A stretch of 64,000 bases of DNA from Lentzea albida (GTDB taxonomy: Bacteria; Actinomycetota; Actinomycetes; Mycobacteriales; Pseudonocardiaceae): contig NZ_FOFV01000002.1 of assembly GCF_900111005.1 (NCBI RefSeq), positions 248,001-312,000 of the forward strand, written 5' to 3'. Of the stretch, positions 27,700 through 36,697 are shown one piece after another; the stretch's first letter is position 1; every line of letters begins with the position of its first letter. The notes beneath the pieces were generated by a model. The model was given only the letters and a program-made list of their open reading frames with translations, was not told the origin of the DNA and ran no database searches. A program made the translations under genes and the position numbers.

Positions 27700-28359
27700 A
27701 TGAAGAAGCTACTGATGGTCGTGTCCGCCGCCGACTCGCTGACGCTGGCGGACGGGTCCAGCCACCCCACGGGGTTCTGGGCGGAGGAGGTCGTCGAGTC
27801 CGTGCGCGTGCTGCGCGAAGCCGGCGTCGAGGTCACCCTGGCGACGCCGGGCGGTGTCGTGCCGACGGTCGACAAGGCGAGCCTCGACGGCACGTTCGAC
27901 GAGGCCGTCACCTCCCTCGCGGACCTGCGCTCGCCGATCTCGCTGTCCGATGTGGACGGTTCGACGTTCGACGCCGTGTACCTGCCCGGCGGCCACGGCC
28001 CGATGGCGGACCTCGCCTTCGACGCCGACCTGGGCGCCCTGCTCGCTGACTTCCACGACAACGGCAAGGTCGTCGCAGCCCTCTGCCACGGACCGGCCGG
28101 ACTGCTCAGCGCCGTCCGCGCCGACGGCACGTTCGTGTTCGCCGGCCGGGAGATGGCGGTGTTCAGCGACGAGGAAGAGCGCCAGGGCGGCCTGGACGTT
28201 CCCTACTCGGTCGCCGGACGGCTGGCCGCACTGGGCGCGCGGGTCGTCGCCGGGGAGCCGTGGTCGAGCACGGTGGTCGTGGACGGCACCCTCGTGACGG
28301 GCCAGAACCCGCAGTCGACCGCCGCCACCGCCGCCCGCGTGGCCTCGCTGCTCGCCTAG
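27700..28359 (+). CDS. Type 1 glutamine amidotransferase-like protein (DJ-1/PfpI family)
   Basis: A 219-residue DJ-1/PfpI-superfamily protein. The nucleophile elbow is AALCHGPAGLL with the conserved Cys, preceded by the LPGGHGPMADL motif with the conserved Glu/Asp region. Members act as glyoxalase III-like deglycases, proteases or chaperones. ATG at 27700, with a GTG six bases upstream as alternative. It is divergent from, and probably regulated by, the LysR gene. Exact reaction unknown. Confidence 0.88.
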   Translation: MKKLLMVVSAADSLTLADGSSHPTGFWAEEVVESVRVLREAGVEVTLATPGGVVPTVDKASLDGTFDEAVTSLADLRSPISLSDVDGSTFDAVYLPGGHGPMADLAFDADLGALLADFHDNGKVVAALCHGPAGLLSAVRADGTFVFAGREMAVFSDEEERQGGLDVPYSVAGRLAALGARVVAGEPWSSTVVVDGTLVTGQNPQSTAATAARVASLLA

Positions 28360-29699
28360 AGCGCCGTCTGCACCAGGGCCAGCACGGTCAGCAACGCCGG
28401 CCCGCGGCTGAGCTGCACTATCAGCCCGAGCGGCGTCGGCCCGAACAGCCCGAAGTCGACGATCGCGGCCCCGTGGTCGACCGGCGGCCGCGTCGCGATC
28501 CGGTACACGACCGCCACGGCCCCCACCGCCGACACGAGCCCGTTGAGCACGGACACGTGCGGGGTGAACGCCGTGGTGACCGCGCACCACAGCACCGCAC
28601 CGGCCGCCGGGACCACGAGGTGCGCCCGCCGCAACGTCCGGTCGGGCAGGCCGAGCACCCTCCGCACGGCCGGGGACCGGCAGACGAACCTGAGCCCCGC
28701 GGCGAGGCGATCGGTGGCCAGGAAGGCGGCGATCACCTGCACGGCGGCGGCGAACTCGGGCTCGCCGCCGAGGGCCACGAGTGCGGGGGCGGGGAGCAGG
28801 GCGGCCCAGACCAGGGCGGCGTTGGGGGTGCGGCGCAGGCGGAGGGCGTCGGTCCAGGCGAGGGCGGCGACACGGGAGAGCCGGGAGGGTGGGGCGGACC
28901 TCGCACCGCGTCCGCCCACTCCCAGCCGGGCCGACTTCACCCGTCCCAGGGCACGCGCCCGGCGCTCGGCGAGGATCGCCCCGAGCAGCGCGAGGTCGAA
29001 CCAGCTCACCGACACCTTCGCCACGCCCGCCAATGAACCTCCTGCCGCGAGGTCGGACCGCCGCAGGCGCGACAGCGACACGCCCGCCGCCACGGCCAGG
29101 CCGATCGCGAGGACCCAGGCGGCCACCGGCAGTGCGCCGGTGGCGCCCGGCTCCACACCCAGCTCCAGCGGCACCAGCAGCGCCACCACCGCGAGCCCCA
29201 CCACCCCGCTCAGCCACCCCTGCGGCCGCCACCGCCCCCGCTGCACCACCACGGCGAACGCCACCACCGCCACCCCCACCGCCGCCCCGATCCCCACGGC
29301 TTCCAGCGCCGGCACCACCGCCCCGACGAGCCCGAACACGGCGGCAGTCCAGGCGACCCCCAGCCCGGCCGCGACCACCAGCAGTCCGAAGAACCGCGGC
29401 CGCAGCAAGGCCCCGCGCCGGACCGGCGAGCTCAGCACCCAGAACATCCGGTCGGCACCGGCGAACACCGGACCGAACGCCAGCGCCGCCTTCATCAGCA
29501 CCGCGGCACCCAGCACCGACAGCCAGAGCGCGCTCCACGCGCTGCCGGCCGCGGGCGCCTTGGTCAGCCCGGCGTACGCCCACCCGTACGCGACCAGCGC
29601 GACGATCCCGAAGACGACCAGCCGCGAGTACAGCCGCGCGACCAGCAGCCGCCACGGCACCGGAGTCCGCAACCGGCGGCGCACCGCCCACGCGGTCAC
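28356..29699 (-). CDS. DUF6297-type ABC transporter membrane protein
   Basis: A 447-residue integral membrane protein with many hydrophobic segments and an Ala/Val-rich, very high-GC sequence, matching actinobacterial DUF6297 permease-like proteins. The GTG start overlaps the stop of the ATP-binding gene upstream (GTGA), so the two should form one ABC transporter. The substrate is unknown; no binding protein is encoded nearby, which favours export. It shares a final CTAG with the convergent PfpI gene. Confidence 0.8.
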   Translation of the reverse strand: MTAWAVRRRLRTPVPWRLLVARLYSRLVVFGIVALVAYGWAYAGLTKAPAAGSAWSALWLSVLGAAVLMKAALAFGPVFAGADRMFWVLSSPVRRGALLRPRFFGLLVVAAGLGVAWTAAVFGLVGAVVPALEAVGIGAAVGVAVVAFAVVVQRGRWRPQGWLSGVVGLAVVALLVPLELGVEPGATGALPVAAWVLAIGLAVAAGVSLSRLRRSDLAAGGSLAGVAKVSVSWFDLALLGAILAERRARALGRVKSARLGVGGRGARSAPPSRLSRVAALAWTDALRLRRTPNAALVWAALLPAPALVALGGEPEFAAAVQVIAAFLATDRLAAGLRFVCRSPAVRRVLGLPDRTLRRAHLVVPAAGAVLWCAVTTAFTPHVSVLNGLVSAVGAVAVVYRIATRPPVDHGAAIVDFGLFGPTPLGLIVQLSRGPALLTVLALVQTAL

Positions 29700-30301
29700 A
29701 GCGTGACGGTCCGGCACGCCACCGCCTCCACGAGCTCGGCGTCGTGCGACGCGAACACCACGGCGACCCCGGCGGCCTTCTCGGCCAGCAGCCGCGAGCG
29801 GAGCCACGCGCGCCCGGCCTCGTCCAGGCGCTGCTCCGGTTCGTCCAGCACGAGCACCGAGCGCGGCCGCACGAAGCACGACGCGAGCCCGAGCCGGTGG
29901 CGCTGGCCCGACGACAACGTGGGCGGCAGCTGGTCCGCCACCGCCGAAAGCCCGACCTCCGCCAGCACGCGCGCAACGTCCTCGCCGGACCCGTGCAGCC
30001 ACGCCAGCAGCCGCAGGTGCTCCACGACGGACACGTCCGGGAAGTAGTCGGCGTCGTCCAGCAGCGACGCGACGGCCGCGCGGAAGGCGCATGACGACTC
30101 GTCCAGGGGGTAGCCCTCGAACAGCACGGTTCCGGTGTCGAGCACCTCGGCGCCGACGAGGCAGCGCAGCAGCGTCGACTTGCCCGAGCCGTTCGCCCCC
30201 ACGACGGCCACGGCCTCGCCGGGCTCCACGACGAACGACAGACCTGCGAAAACGGGGACCCCGCCGTAGGCGAAGCCGGCGTCCCCCACGCCCAGCGACA
30301 T
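29696..30301 (-). CDS. ABC transporter ATP-binding protein
   Basis: A compact 201-residue nucleotide-binding domain. Walker A is GANGSGKST, the signature is LSSGQRHRLGLA (LSSGQ in place of LSGGQ), Walker B is SVLVLDEPEQ and the H-loop is FASHDAE. The ATG at 30301 starts the domain directly; an upstream extension of 22 residues is not family-like. It is coupled by overlap to the DUF6297 membrane protein downstream, and is divergent from the flavin monooxygenase operon. Confidence 0.9.
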   Translation of the reverse strand: MSLGVGDAGFAYGGVPVFAGLSFVVEPGEAVAVVGANGSGKSTLLRCLVGAEVLDTGTVLFEGYPLDESSCAFRAAVASLLDDADYFPDVSVVEHLRLLAWLHGSGEDVARVLAEVGLSAVADQLPPTLSSGQRHRLGLASCFVRPRSVLVLDEPEQRLDEAGRAWLRSRLLAEKAAGVAVVFASHDAELVEAVACRTVTL

Positions 30302-30348
30302 GTGATCAGGGTAATGGGAATGGATCGGGCGCCCAGGCGTTAGAGTAG

Positions 30349-30360
30349 ATGCAAACGCAT
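30349..30360. promoter_or_regulatory. Candidate MarR operator
   Basis: ATGCAAACGCAT (ATGC-N4-GCAT) lies 31 bases before the monooxygenase start, in the divergent promoter region. MarR proteins bind short palindromes of this type, and a MarR gene is the second gene of the operon. Assigned by symmetry and position. Confidence 0.4.
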
Positions 30361-30390
30361 TAGTCACTAAGTTTGAAGGAGGCGGGTGCC

Positions 30391-31548
30391 GTGCAGTTCG
30401 GAATCTTCTCGGTGAGCGACATCACCAGGGACCCGGTGAGCGGCGAGACCCCGAGCGAGGCCGAGCGGATCGACGCGATCGTGCAGATCGCGGAGAAGGC
30501 CGAGGAGGTCGGGCTCGACGTGTTCGCGATCGGCGAGCACCACAACCCGCCGTTCTTCTCGTCCGCGCCGACGACGCTGCTCAGCCACATCGCGGCGAAG
30601 ACCAAGAAGCTCATCGTCAGCACCGCGACGACGCTGATCACGACGAACGACCCGGTGCGCATCGCCGAGGAGTACGCGATGCTGCAGCACCTGGCGAAGG
30701 GTCGCATGGACCTGATGCTGGGCCGCGGCAACACCGCGCCGGTCTACCCGTGGTTCGGCCAGGACATCCGGCAGAGCCTGCCGCTGGCGCTCGAGAACTA
30801 CAACCTGCTGCACCGGTTGTGGCGCGAGGACGTCGTCGACTGGGAGGGCAAGTTCCGCACCCCGCTGCAGGGCTTCACCTCCACGCCGCGTCCGCTGGAC
30901 GACCTGCCGCCGTTCGTGTGGCACGGGTCGATCCGCACGCCGGAGATCGCCGAGCAGGCCGCGTTCTACGGTGACGGCTTCTTCGCCAACAACATCTTCT
31001 GGCCGAAGGAGCACTACATCCGGCTGATCAAGTTCTACCGCCAGCGGTACGCGCACTACGGCCACGGCACGGAGAAGCAGGCCATCGTCGGCCTCGGCGG
31101 CCAGGCGTACATCGCGAAGCGGTCGCAGGACGCGCTGAACGAGTTCCGCCCGTACTTCAACGAGGCCCCCGTCTACGGCCACGGGCCGCGGATGGAGGAC
31201 TTCATGGAGCAGACGCCGCTGTCGGTCGGCAGCCCGCAGGAGGTCATCGACAAGACGCTGACCTTCCGCGAGCACTTCGGCGACTACCAGCGCCAGATGT
31301 TCCTGATGGACCACGCCGGCCTGCCGCTCAAGACGGTGCTGAACCAGCTCGACCTGCTGGGCGAGGAGGTCGTCCCGGTGCTGCGCAAGGAGATCGAGGC
31401 GCGGCAGGACCCGGAGACCGCCAAGCCGCCGACGCACGCCGGGCGCGTCAAGGACAAGTACGGCGACAAGCCCGCCCGTCAGCCGCGGCCGAACGCCAAC
31501 CGGGGTGACAACGTCACGGGCGGCTCGCCCTACCAGGACGAGAAGTGA
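30391..31548 (+). CDS. Luciferase-like FMN-dependent monooxygenase (CE1758-like)
   Basis: A 385-residue LLM-class flavin-dependent oxidoreductase with an eight-stranded barrel; the N-terminal VQFGIFSVSDIT and the AIGEHHNPPFFSSAPTT segment fit the CE1758 family. The GTG at 30391 has AAGGAGG eight bases upstream, one of the strongest ribosome-binding sites here. It is followed, with four-base overlaps, by a MarR regulator and an FMN reductase that would supply reduced FMN. The C-terminal 60 residues are charged and probably disordered. Substrate unknown. Confidence 0.9.
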   Translation: MQFGIFSVSDITRDPVSGETPSEAERIDAIVQIAEKAEEVGLDVFAIGEHHNPPFFSSAPTTLLSHIAAKTKKLIVSTATTLITTNDPVRIAEEYAMLQHLAKGRMDLMLGRGNTAPVYPWFGQDIRQSLPLALENYNLLHRLWREDVVDWEGKFRTPLQGFTSTPRPLDDLPPFVWHGSIRTPEIAEQAAFYGDGFFANNIFWPKEHYIRLIKFYRQRYAHYGHGTEKQAIVGLGGQAYIAKRSQDALNEFRPYFNEAPVYGHGPRMEDFMEQTPLSVGSPQEVIDKTLTFREHFGDYQRQMFLMDHAGLPLKTVLNQLDLLGEEVVPVLRKEIEARQDPETAKPPTHAGRVKDKYGDKPARQPRPNANRGDNVTGGSPYQDEK

Positions 31549-31970
31549 CCGGAGCCAACGAAGCGTGGGAGTCGCTCATGAAGGCGTACTCCGTGTTGAT
31601 GAAGCAGTTCAACGCGGAGGACATCTGGGGCGACCTGACCATGCGGGAGTACGACGTGCTGTACCAGCTGTCCAAGTGCGACAGTCCACTCAGGATGAGT
31701 GAGCTGAACCGCCACGTGCTGCTGAGCCAGCCCGCCCTGTCCCGCATGGTCGAGCGCCTCGTCGAACGGGGCTACGTGCAACGGTGCCCCGACCTCGGCG
31801 ACCGCAGGGGTGTGCGCCTGTCGCTCACCCCCGCGGGCCGCGAGACCCAGCGGCGGATCGGCAGCCCGCACGCACGCAGCGTCACGCGCGCCCTGAGCGT
31901 GCTGACGCCGGAGGAACTCGACCAGCTCGCCGCGATCACCGGCAAGCTCAGCCAGAACGAGGAGCGATGA
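31545..31970 (+). CDS. MarR-family transcriptional regulator
   Basis: A 141-residue winged-helix protein with the MarR pattern (LTMREYDVLYQLSKCDSPLR, HVLLSQPALSRMVERLVERG and the DRRGVRLSLTPAG wing). The GTG start overlaps the monooxygenase stop and its stop overlaps the FMN reductase start, so the three are translationally coupled. A single cysteine in YQLSKCDS could allow redox sensing, which is speculation. It probably controls its own operon. Confidence 0.92.
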   Translation: MTGANEAWESLMKAYSVLMKQFNAEDIWGDLTMREYDVLYQLSKCDSPLRMSELNRHVLLSQPALSRMVERLVERGYVQRCPDLGDRRGVRLSLTPAGRETQRRIGSPHARSVTRALSVLTPEELDQLAAITGKLSQNEER

Positions 31971-32635
31971 GCCAGAACTTCCAGCTGGTGGTCGTGTCGG
32001 CGGGCACCAGCGACCCGTCGTCCACCCGCCTGCTCGCCGACCGCGTCGCCGGACGCGTCACGACGCTCGCCGGCAAGCGGTCGCAGACCGTCGGCACGAG
32101 TGTCATCGAGCTGCGCGAACTCGCCTCCGAAATCGCGAACGCGCTGGTGTCGAACCACATCGGACCCAAGCTGCAGAAGGCGATCACGACCCTGCAGCAC
32201 GCGGACGCGATCATCGCGAGCACCCCCGTCTACAAGGCGGGCGCGAGCGGCCTGTTCACGTCGTTCTTCCAGGTCCTCGACAACGACCTGCTGATCGCGA
32301 AGCCCGTCGTGCTCGCCGCGACCGCCGGCACCGCGAGGCACGCTCTCGTGGTCGACGACCAGATGCGCGGTCTGTTCGCCTACCTGCGGACCGTGGTCGT
32401 GCCGACGTCGCTGTTCGCCGCGACCGAGGACTGGCAGGACAACGGCCTGAACAAGCGCATCGACCGGGCGGCCCTCGAACTGGTGGCACTCATGACGTCG
32501 GGCTTCGAGAAGACCGTGCGCGACGAGTCGTGGGGCAGCTACCAGCACGAGTTCGGCAGCGCGGGAGGCACGGAGCTGACGATCGACCTCGACTCCGACC
32601 TGATGCGCCTCGCCGCCGGTGGAGCGGCCAGCTAG
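31967..32635 (+). CDS. NADPH-dependent FMN reductase (CE1759-like)
   Basis: A 222-residue flavodoxin-fold reductase. The N-terminal FQLVVVSAGTSDPSSTR and the STPVYKAGASGLFTSFFQ segment match NAD(P)H:FMN reductases that feed luciferase-like monooxygenases. The ATG overlaps the MarR stop (ATGA). It provides FMNH2 to the monooxygenase at the head of the operon. It ends in a CTAG shared with the convergent SDR gene. Confidence 0.9.
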   Translation: MSQNFQLVVVSAGTSDPSSTRLLADRVAGRVTTLAGKRSQTVGTSVIELRELASEIANALVSNHIGPKLQKAITTLQHADAIIASTPVYKAGASGLFTSFFQVLDNDLLIAKPVVLAATAGTARHALVVDDQMRGLFAYLRTVVVPTSLFAATEDWQDNGLNKRIDRAALELVALMTSGFEKTVRDESWGSYQHEFGSAGGTELTIDLDSDLMRLAAGGAAS

Positions 32636-33462
32636 AAGTCGGCGCTGCGCGAGAGCTTCTCGTTCTCGCGCAGCTCCGCGAGCGCCTTCTCGTGCATCGC
32701 GACGACGACGTCGTAGCCGGAGTTGCCGAGCACGATCCGCTGCGGCGGAACGGGTGCGTTCATCGCGCTGATCACCGCTCGCACCCCGCGCACGGGATCA
32801 CCCTCCTGCCGGCCGTCGTGGGCCACGAACGCCGCCTTGACGCTCTCGACCATCGGCACGTAGGCGTCGACCACCTCGTTGACGGGCTCGTCCTGGAAGC
32901 CTGCGTAGGCCTTGGTGCGGAACGCGCCCGGCTCCACGACGAGCACCCGGACGCCGAACGGCTCGACCTCGGGCCGCAGCGACTCCGACAGACCTTCGAG
33001 CGCGAACTTCGCCGCCGCGTAGTAGCCGAACCCCTGCGCGCCGACCAGCCCCGCCACCGACGACATGTTCACGATCCAGCCGTCGCCGCGGGCCCGCATG
33101 CCCGGCAGGACCGCGCGGATCACGTCGACCACCGCGAACAGGTTGAGGTCGAACGTGCGGCGGATCGTCTCCTCAGGGGCTCCCTCGACCGACCCGTACC
33201 AGCCGCGGCCCGCGTTGTTGACGAGCACGTCGATCCCGCCGAACCGCTCCTCCGCCGCCTTGACCGCCGCGCGCACCTGATCGGCATCGGTGACGTCGAG
33301 CGGCAGCACCAGCACGCGGTCGCCGTACTCCTCGGCCCATTCCCGCAGCTCAGCGGGCCGCCGTGCGGTCACGACCACCTGGTCGCCCTGTTCCAGGGCG
33401 GCCTCGGCGTAGACCAGGCCGAACCCTCCGGGCGTCCCACCGGTGATGAACCAGGTCCTCAT
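32632..33462 (-). CDS. Short-chain dehydrogenase/reductase
   Basis: A 276-residue SDR with cofactor motif TGGTPGGFG, the NNAG motif (VLVNNAGRGW) and catalytic YYAAAK. A GGGAGAAG element precedes the ATG at 33462. It is divergent from a TetR gene across an 79-base gap filled with repeated palindromic motifs. Carbonyl substrate unknown. Confidence 0.9.
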   Translation of the reverse strand: MRTWFITGGTPGGFGLVYAEAALEQGDQVVVTARRPAELREWAEEYGDRVLVLPLDVTDADQVRAAVKAAEERFGGIDVLVNNAGRGWYGSVEGAPEETIRRTFDLNLFAVVDVIRAVLPGMRARGDGWIVNMSSVAGLVGAQGFGYYAAAKFALEGLSESLRPEVEPFGVRVLVVEPGAFRTKAYAGFQDEPVNEVVDAYVPMVESVKAAFVAHDGRQEGDPVRGVRAVISAMNAPVPPQRIVLGNSGYDVVVAMHEKALAELRENEKLSRSADF

Positions 33463-33490
33463 CTGACTTCTCCCATCGCTACAGCGCTCC

Positions 33491-33537
33491 ATGTAGCGCT
33501 ATAGAAAGCAATGTAGCGCTACATGCGCTAATGTAGC
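33491..33537. promoter_or_regulatory. Cluster of TGTAGCGCTACA-type palindromes (TetR operators)
   Basis: A perfect 14-base palindrome ATGTAGCGCTACAT is at 33511-33524. A near copy, ATGTAGCGCTATA, is at 33491-33503, and further ATGTAGC and GCGCTA half sites flank them up to the TetR start at 33542. The cluster covers the whole divergent promoter of the SDR and TetR genes. Confidence 0.7.
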
Positions 33538-33541
33538 AAGC

Positions 33542-34198
33542 ATGCAGAACGCACGGGATCGGCTCCTGCTCGCCGCGGCGGAGTTGCTGGAGGGCGGCGG
33601 CACGGTGTCCACGAGGGCGGTGTGCGAACGCGCCGGGGTGCAGGCGCCGACGCTGTACCACCACTTCGGCAGCAAGCAGGGCCTGATCGACGCCGTCGCG
33701 AACCACGGCTTCACCCAGTACACGGCCGTGGAGAGCTCCGGCGACCCGCTCGGCGACCTGCGCGAGGGCTGGGACCGGCACGTGCGGTTCGGGCTGGAGC
33801 ACCCGTCGTTCTACGCCCTGCTCTACGGCCGCGCCCTGCCGGGAAAGCCCTGTGCCGTCACGGCTCCCGCGCACGCCGCGTTGCGCGAGCGGTTCACCGA
33901 GGCCGCCGCACGGGGCATGCTGAAGGTGCCCGCGGACGACGCCGCCGAACAGGTGCTCGCCGCCAACGTCGGCATCACGCTGACCCTGATCACCCAGCCG
34001 GAGCCGGACTTCGGGCTGTCCGAACGCGTTCGCGAGGCCGCGCTCGCCGGTGTGCTGCACACGCCGTCGGCCGACGGCCCGGCGACGCGCGCGAGCACCG
34101 CGCTCACCCTGCGGGCCCTGGTCTCGGACGACCCCGGTGACCTCACGCCGGGCGAACGCGCGCTGCTCGGCGAACTGCTGGACCGGCTGGCGCGCTAG
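33542..34198 (+). CDS. TetR-family transcriptional regulator
   Basis: 218 residues with TetR HTH (DRLLLAAAELLEGGGTVSTR, AGVQAPTLYHHFGSKQGLID) and a C-terminal domain similar in layout to the TetR at 16096-16767, another SDR-linked repressor of this window. ATG start just after the palindrome cluster. It is the likely repressor of the divergent SDR gene and of itself. It shares a CTAG end with the convergent permease gene. Confidence 0.92.
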   Translation: MQNARDRLLLAAAELLEGGGTVSTRAVCERAGVQAPTLYHHFGSKQGLIDAVANHGFTQYTAVESSGDPLGDLREGWDRHVRFGLEHPSFYALLYGRALPGKPCAVTAPAHAALRERFTEAAARGMLKVPADDAAEQVLAANVGITLTLITQPEPDFGLSERVREAALAGVLHTPSADGPATRASTALTLRALVSDDPGDLTPGERALLGELLDRLAR

Positions 34199-34944
34199 AC
34201 GACCCGGTGCTCCTCCGACCAGGGCACGAGCTTCCGCTCAGTCCAGGTCAGGGCGTAGAAGAGCGCCACGCTGATGACCGCCAGCAGTGCCATCGCCGCG
34301 AACGCCAGCGAGGTGTCGGCGCTGGCGCCGGACTGCAGGATCACGTAGCCCAGTCCGGCGTCGGCCCCGACGAACTCGCCGATCACCGCCCCGATGACGG
34401 CGAGCGTGATCGACACCTTCAGGCCGACGAAGACCTGCGGCAGCGCGTGCCACAGGCGCAGCTTGAAGAACTCGTGCGTGCGCGTGGCGTCGAGCGACCG
34501 GAACAGCTCGACCAGTTCGGCCGGCGTCGACCTCATCCCGGACGCCGTGGAGATGACGATCGGGAAGACGCACACGAGCACGACCATGAGCACCTTCGAG
34601 GTGAGGCCGAACCCGAACCACACCACCACGATCGGCGCGATGGCGACCTTCGGCACGGCGTTCAGGGCCACCAGCAGCGGGTAGAACATCCGCTCCAGGA
34701 CGCGCGACCACACGATCAGCAGCGCGAGCGGCACACCGGCCACGACGGACAGTCCGAAGCCGGACACGGCCTCCCACACCGTGACCAGCGCCTGTTCGAG
34801 CAGGTAGCCGGGCAGCTCCAGGAACGACTCGACCACGTCCGCGGGCGACGGCACGAGCAGCGGCTGGATCTCGAACACGATCGTCGCGAGCCACCAGATC
34901 CCGACGATCGCCAGCAGGCCCAGCACCGGCAGCACGGCCTTCAC
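34195..34944 (-). CDS. ABC transporter permease (NitT/TauT type)
   Basis: A 249-residue permease with about six helices and the EAA-like loop FRSLDATRTHEFFKLRLWHALPQ (short form), typical of SsuC/TauC/ThiX-like subunits. The GTG start overlaps the ATPase stop (GTGA). It is the last gene of a binding protein-ATPase-permease operon. The importer family carries sulfonates, nitrate, pyrimidine precursors or aromatic acids. Confidence 0.9.
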   Translation of the reverse strand: MKAVLPVLGLLAIVGIWWLATIVFEIQPLLVPSPADVVESFLELPGYLLEQALVTVWEAVSGFGLSVVAGVPLALLIVWSRVLERMFYPLLVALNAVPKVAIAPIVVVWFGFGLTSKVLMVVLVCVFPIVISTASGMRSTPAELVELFRSLDATRTHEFFKLRLWHALPQVFVGLKVSITLAVIGAVIGEFVGADAGLGYVILQSGASADTSLAFAAMALLAVISVALFYALTWTERKLVPWSEEHRVV

Positions 34945-35663
34945 GCCGTCACCAGCAGTCCGCGCAGCTCCCGGCTCACCGCGTCGAGCTCGACCTGACC
35001 GAGCGCACGCGGGCGGGGCAGACCGACGTCGACCACCGAGCGGATCCGGCCGGGCCGCGGGCTGAGCACCACGATCCGGTCGGCCAGCAGCACGGCCTCG
35101 TCGATCGAGTGCGTCACGAACACGACGGCGCGCGGCCGGGCGAGCTGGACCCGTTGCAGCTCCTCGCAGAGCTCGGTGCGGGTGATCGCGTCCAGCGCGG
35201 AGAACGGCTCGTCCATCAGCATCACCCGCGGGCTCTGGATCAGCGACCGGCACAGCGACACCCGCTGCTGCATGCCGCCGGACAGCTCGTGCGGCCGGCG
35301 CTTCTCGAACCCGCCGAGCCCGGTCAGCTCCAGCAGCTCGTGCGCGCGGTCGCGGTGATCCGCGAGGCCGAAGACCTCCACCGGCAACAGGACGTTGGCG
35401 AGCACCGTCCGCCACGGCAGCAGCGCGGGCCGCTGGAACATCACCGAGACGTCCCGACGCGGCCTGACGACCCGCTCGCCCGCGACGGAGATCCCGCCGG
35501 CGGACGGGGTGAGCAGGCCGGCGACGAGCCGCAGCAGCGTTGACTTGCCGCAGCCCGACCGCCCGATCACCGCCACGAATTCGTGCTCGCCCACCTCCAG
35601 GTCGATGCCGTCGAGCGCGTGCACGCCGTCGAAGGAGTGCGAGACCCCGTTCAGGGTGATCAC
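34941..35663 (-). CDS. ABC transporter ATP-binding protein (NitT/TauT type)
   Basis: 240 residues. Walker A GRSGCGKST, Q-loop FQRPALLPWRTV, signature ELSGGMQQRVSL, Walker B VMLMDEPFSALD and the H-loop VTHSIDEA are complete. The ATG overlaps the binding-protein stop by four bases and its own stop overlaps the permease start. It energises import of the ligand bound by the upstream lipoprotein. Confidence 0.93.
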   Translation of the reverse strand: MITLNGVSHSFDGVHALDGIDLEVGEHEFVAVIGRSGCGKSTLLRLVAGLLTPSAGGISVAGERVVRPRRDVSVMFQRPALLPWRTVLANVLLPVEVFGLADHRDRAHELLELTGLGGFEKRRPHELSGGMQQRVSLCRSLIQSPRVMLMDEPFSALDAITRTELCEELQRVQLARPRAVVFVTHSIDEAVLLADRIVVLSPRPGRIRSVVDVGLPRPRALGQVELDAVSRELRGLLVTA

Positions 35664-36643
35664 TTCGGCGAACTCCCGAAGGACACGAAGTCGTTGGGCT
35701 GCAACGACCCTTCGGTGATCGCACCGGCCTCGACGAGCGTGCGGACCACCTTGGCGACCCGGTCCTCGGTGATCCCGCCGACGGGTCCGCTGTAGCCGGA
35801 CGGCCGGACGTACGGCGCCATCAGCCCGACCTCGGCGCTCGCGACCGCCGCGTCCTGCGTCGGCTGGTACTTCTTGAGGATCGGCGCGACCTCGTCCGGG
35901 TGCTCGATCGAGTACTCGAGTCCCTGGAGCAGCGCCCCGATGAACTTGGTCGCCGTCTCGCCCCTGCCCAGCACCTCCTTGGACGTGACGAGCGCGTTGC
36001 CGTAGAGGTCGGGCACCAGGTCGCCGTACGGCAGCACGACGGCCTTCTTGCCCTGGGTGGCGGCCTCGATCAGCGGCTTGCCGACGACGAACTGGCCGAT
36101 GCCGTCGACCTGCCCGGCCGCCAGCAGCTGTGGCAGCGCGGGCGGGGCGGACGGGACGAACTGGACCTTCGCGGGATCGATGCCCGCGGCCTTGGCGTAG
36201 ACGGGGAACATCACCTGGTTGGTGGACCCCGGCTGGTCCCCGATCCTCTTGCCCTCCAGGTCTGCGGGCTTGCTGATGGCGCCGCCCTCGAGTGCGACGA
36301 TCGCGGCCAGTGACCGCTGCTGGACCGCCGCCACGACGGTGACCGGCAGCTTCTCCTTGGCCGTCGTGATCGCCGTGGCGGTGAAGTCGGCGACGCCGAA
36401 GTCCGCCCGCCCGGCCGAGACCAGCTTCAGCACGTCGACGCTGCCGGTGCCCGGCGTGATCGTGACGTCGAGCCCCGCCCGGTCGAAGAACCCCTTCTCC
36501 TTCGCCACGTAGGCGTAGGCGTCCCGTCCGAACGTGCCGAACGACGTCAGGTAGTTGATCTTCTGCAGGAGCTGCACCTCAGCCGGTGACGAACAGGCCG
36601 CGACAGCCAGCAGGACGAGCACGGTTGAAAACGCTTTCCGCAT
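35660..36643 (-). CDS. ABC transporter substrate-binding lipoprotein (NMT1/SsuA-like)
   Basis: 327 residues. A lipoprotein signal with lipobox VAAC (lipidated Cys17) is followed by an NMT1-type periplasmic-binding domain: INYLTSFGTFGRDAYAYVA, EKGFFDRAGLDVTI and the GKRIGDQPGSTN hinge segment. It resembles binders of thiamine pyrimidine precursors, sulfonates or aromatic acids. GGGGAGG lies just upstream of the ATG at 36643. It is divergent, by 54 bases, from an aromatic hydroxylase gene, so an aromatic substrate is plausible but unproven. Confidence 0.88.
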   Translation of the reverse strand: MRKAFSTVLVLLAVAACSSPAEVQLLQKINYLTSFGTFGRDAYAYVAKEKGFFDRAGLDVTITPGTGSVDVLKLVSAGRADFGVADFTATAITTAKEKLPVTVVAAVQQRSLAAIVALEGGAISKPADLEGKRIGDQPGSTNQVMFPVYAKAAGIDPAKVQFVPSAPPALPQLLAAGQVDGIGQFVVGKPLIEAATQGKKAVVLPYGDLVPDLYGNALVTSKEVLGRGETATKFIGALLQGLEYSIEHPDEVAPILKKYQPTQDAAVASAEVGLMAPYVRPSGYSGPVGGITEDRVAKVVRTLVEAGAITEGSLQPNDFVSFGSSPK

Positions 36644-36697
36644 GTTCCCTCCCCCGAAGGCACCCTCGTGCTCGAACATAGGGGGCGGGGAGGGTTC

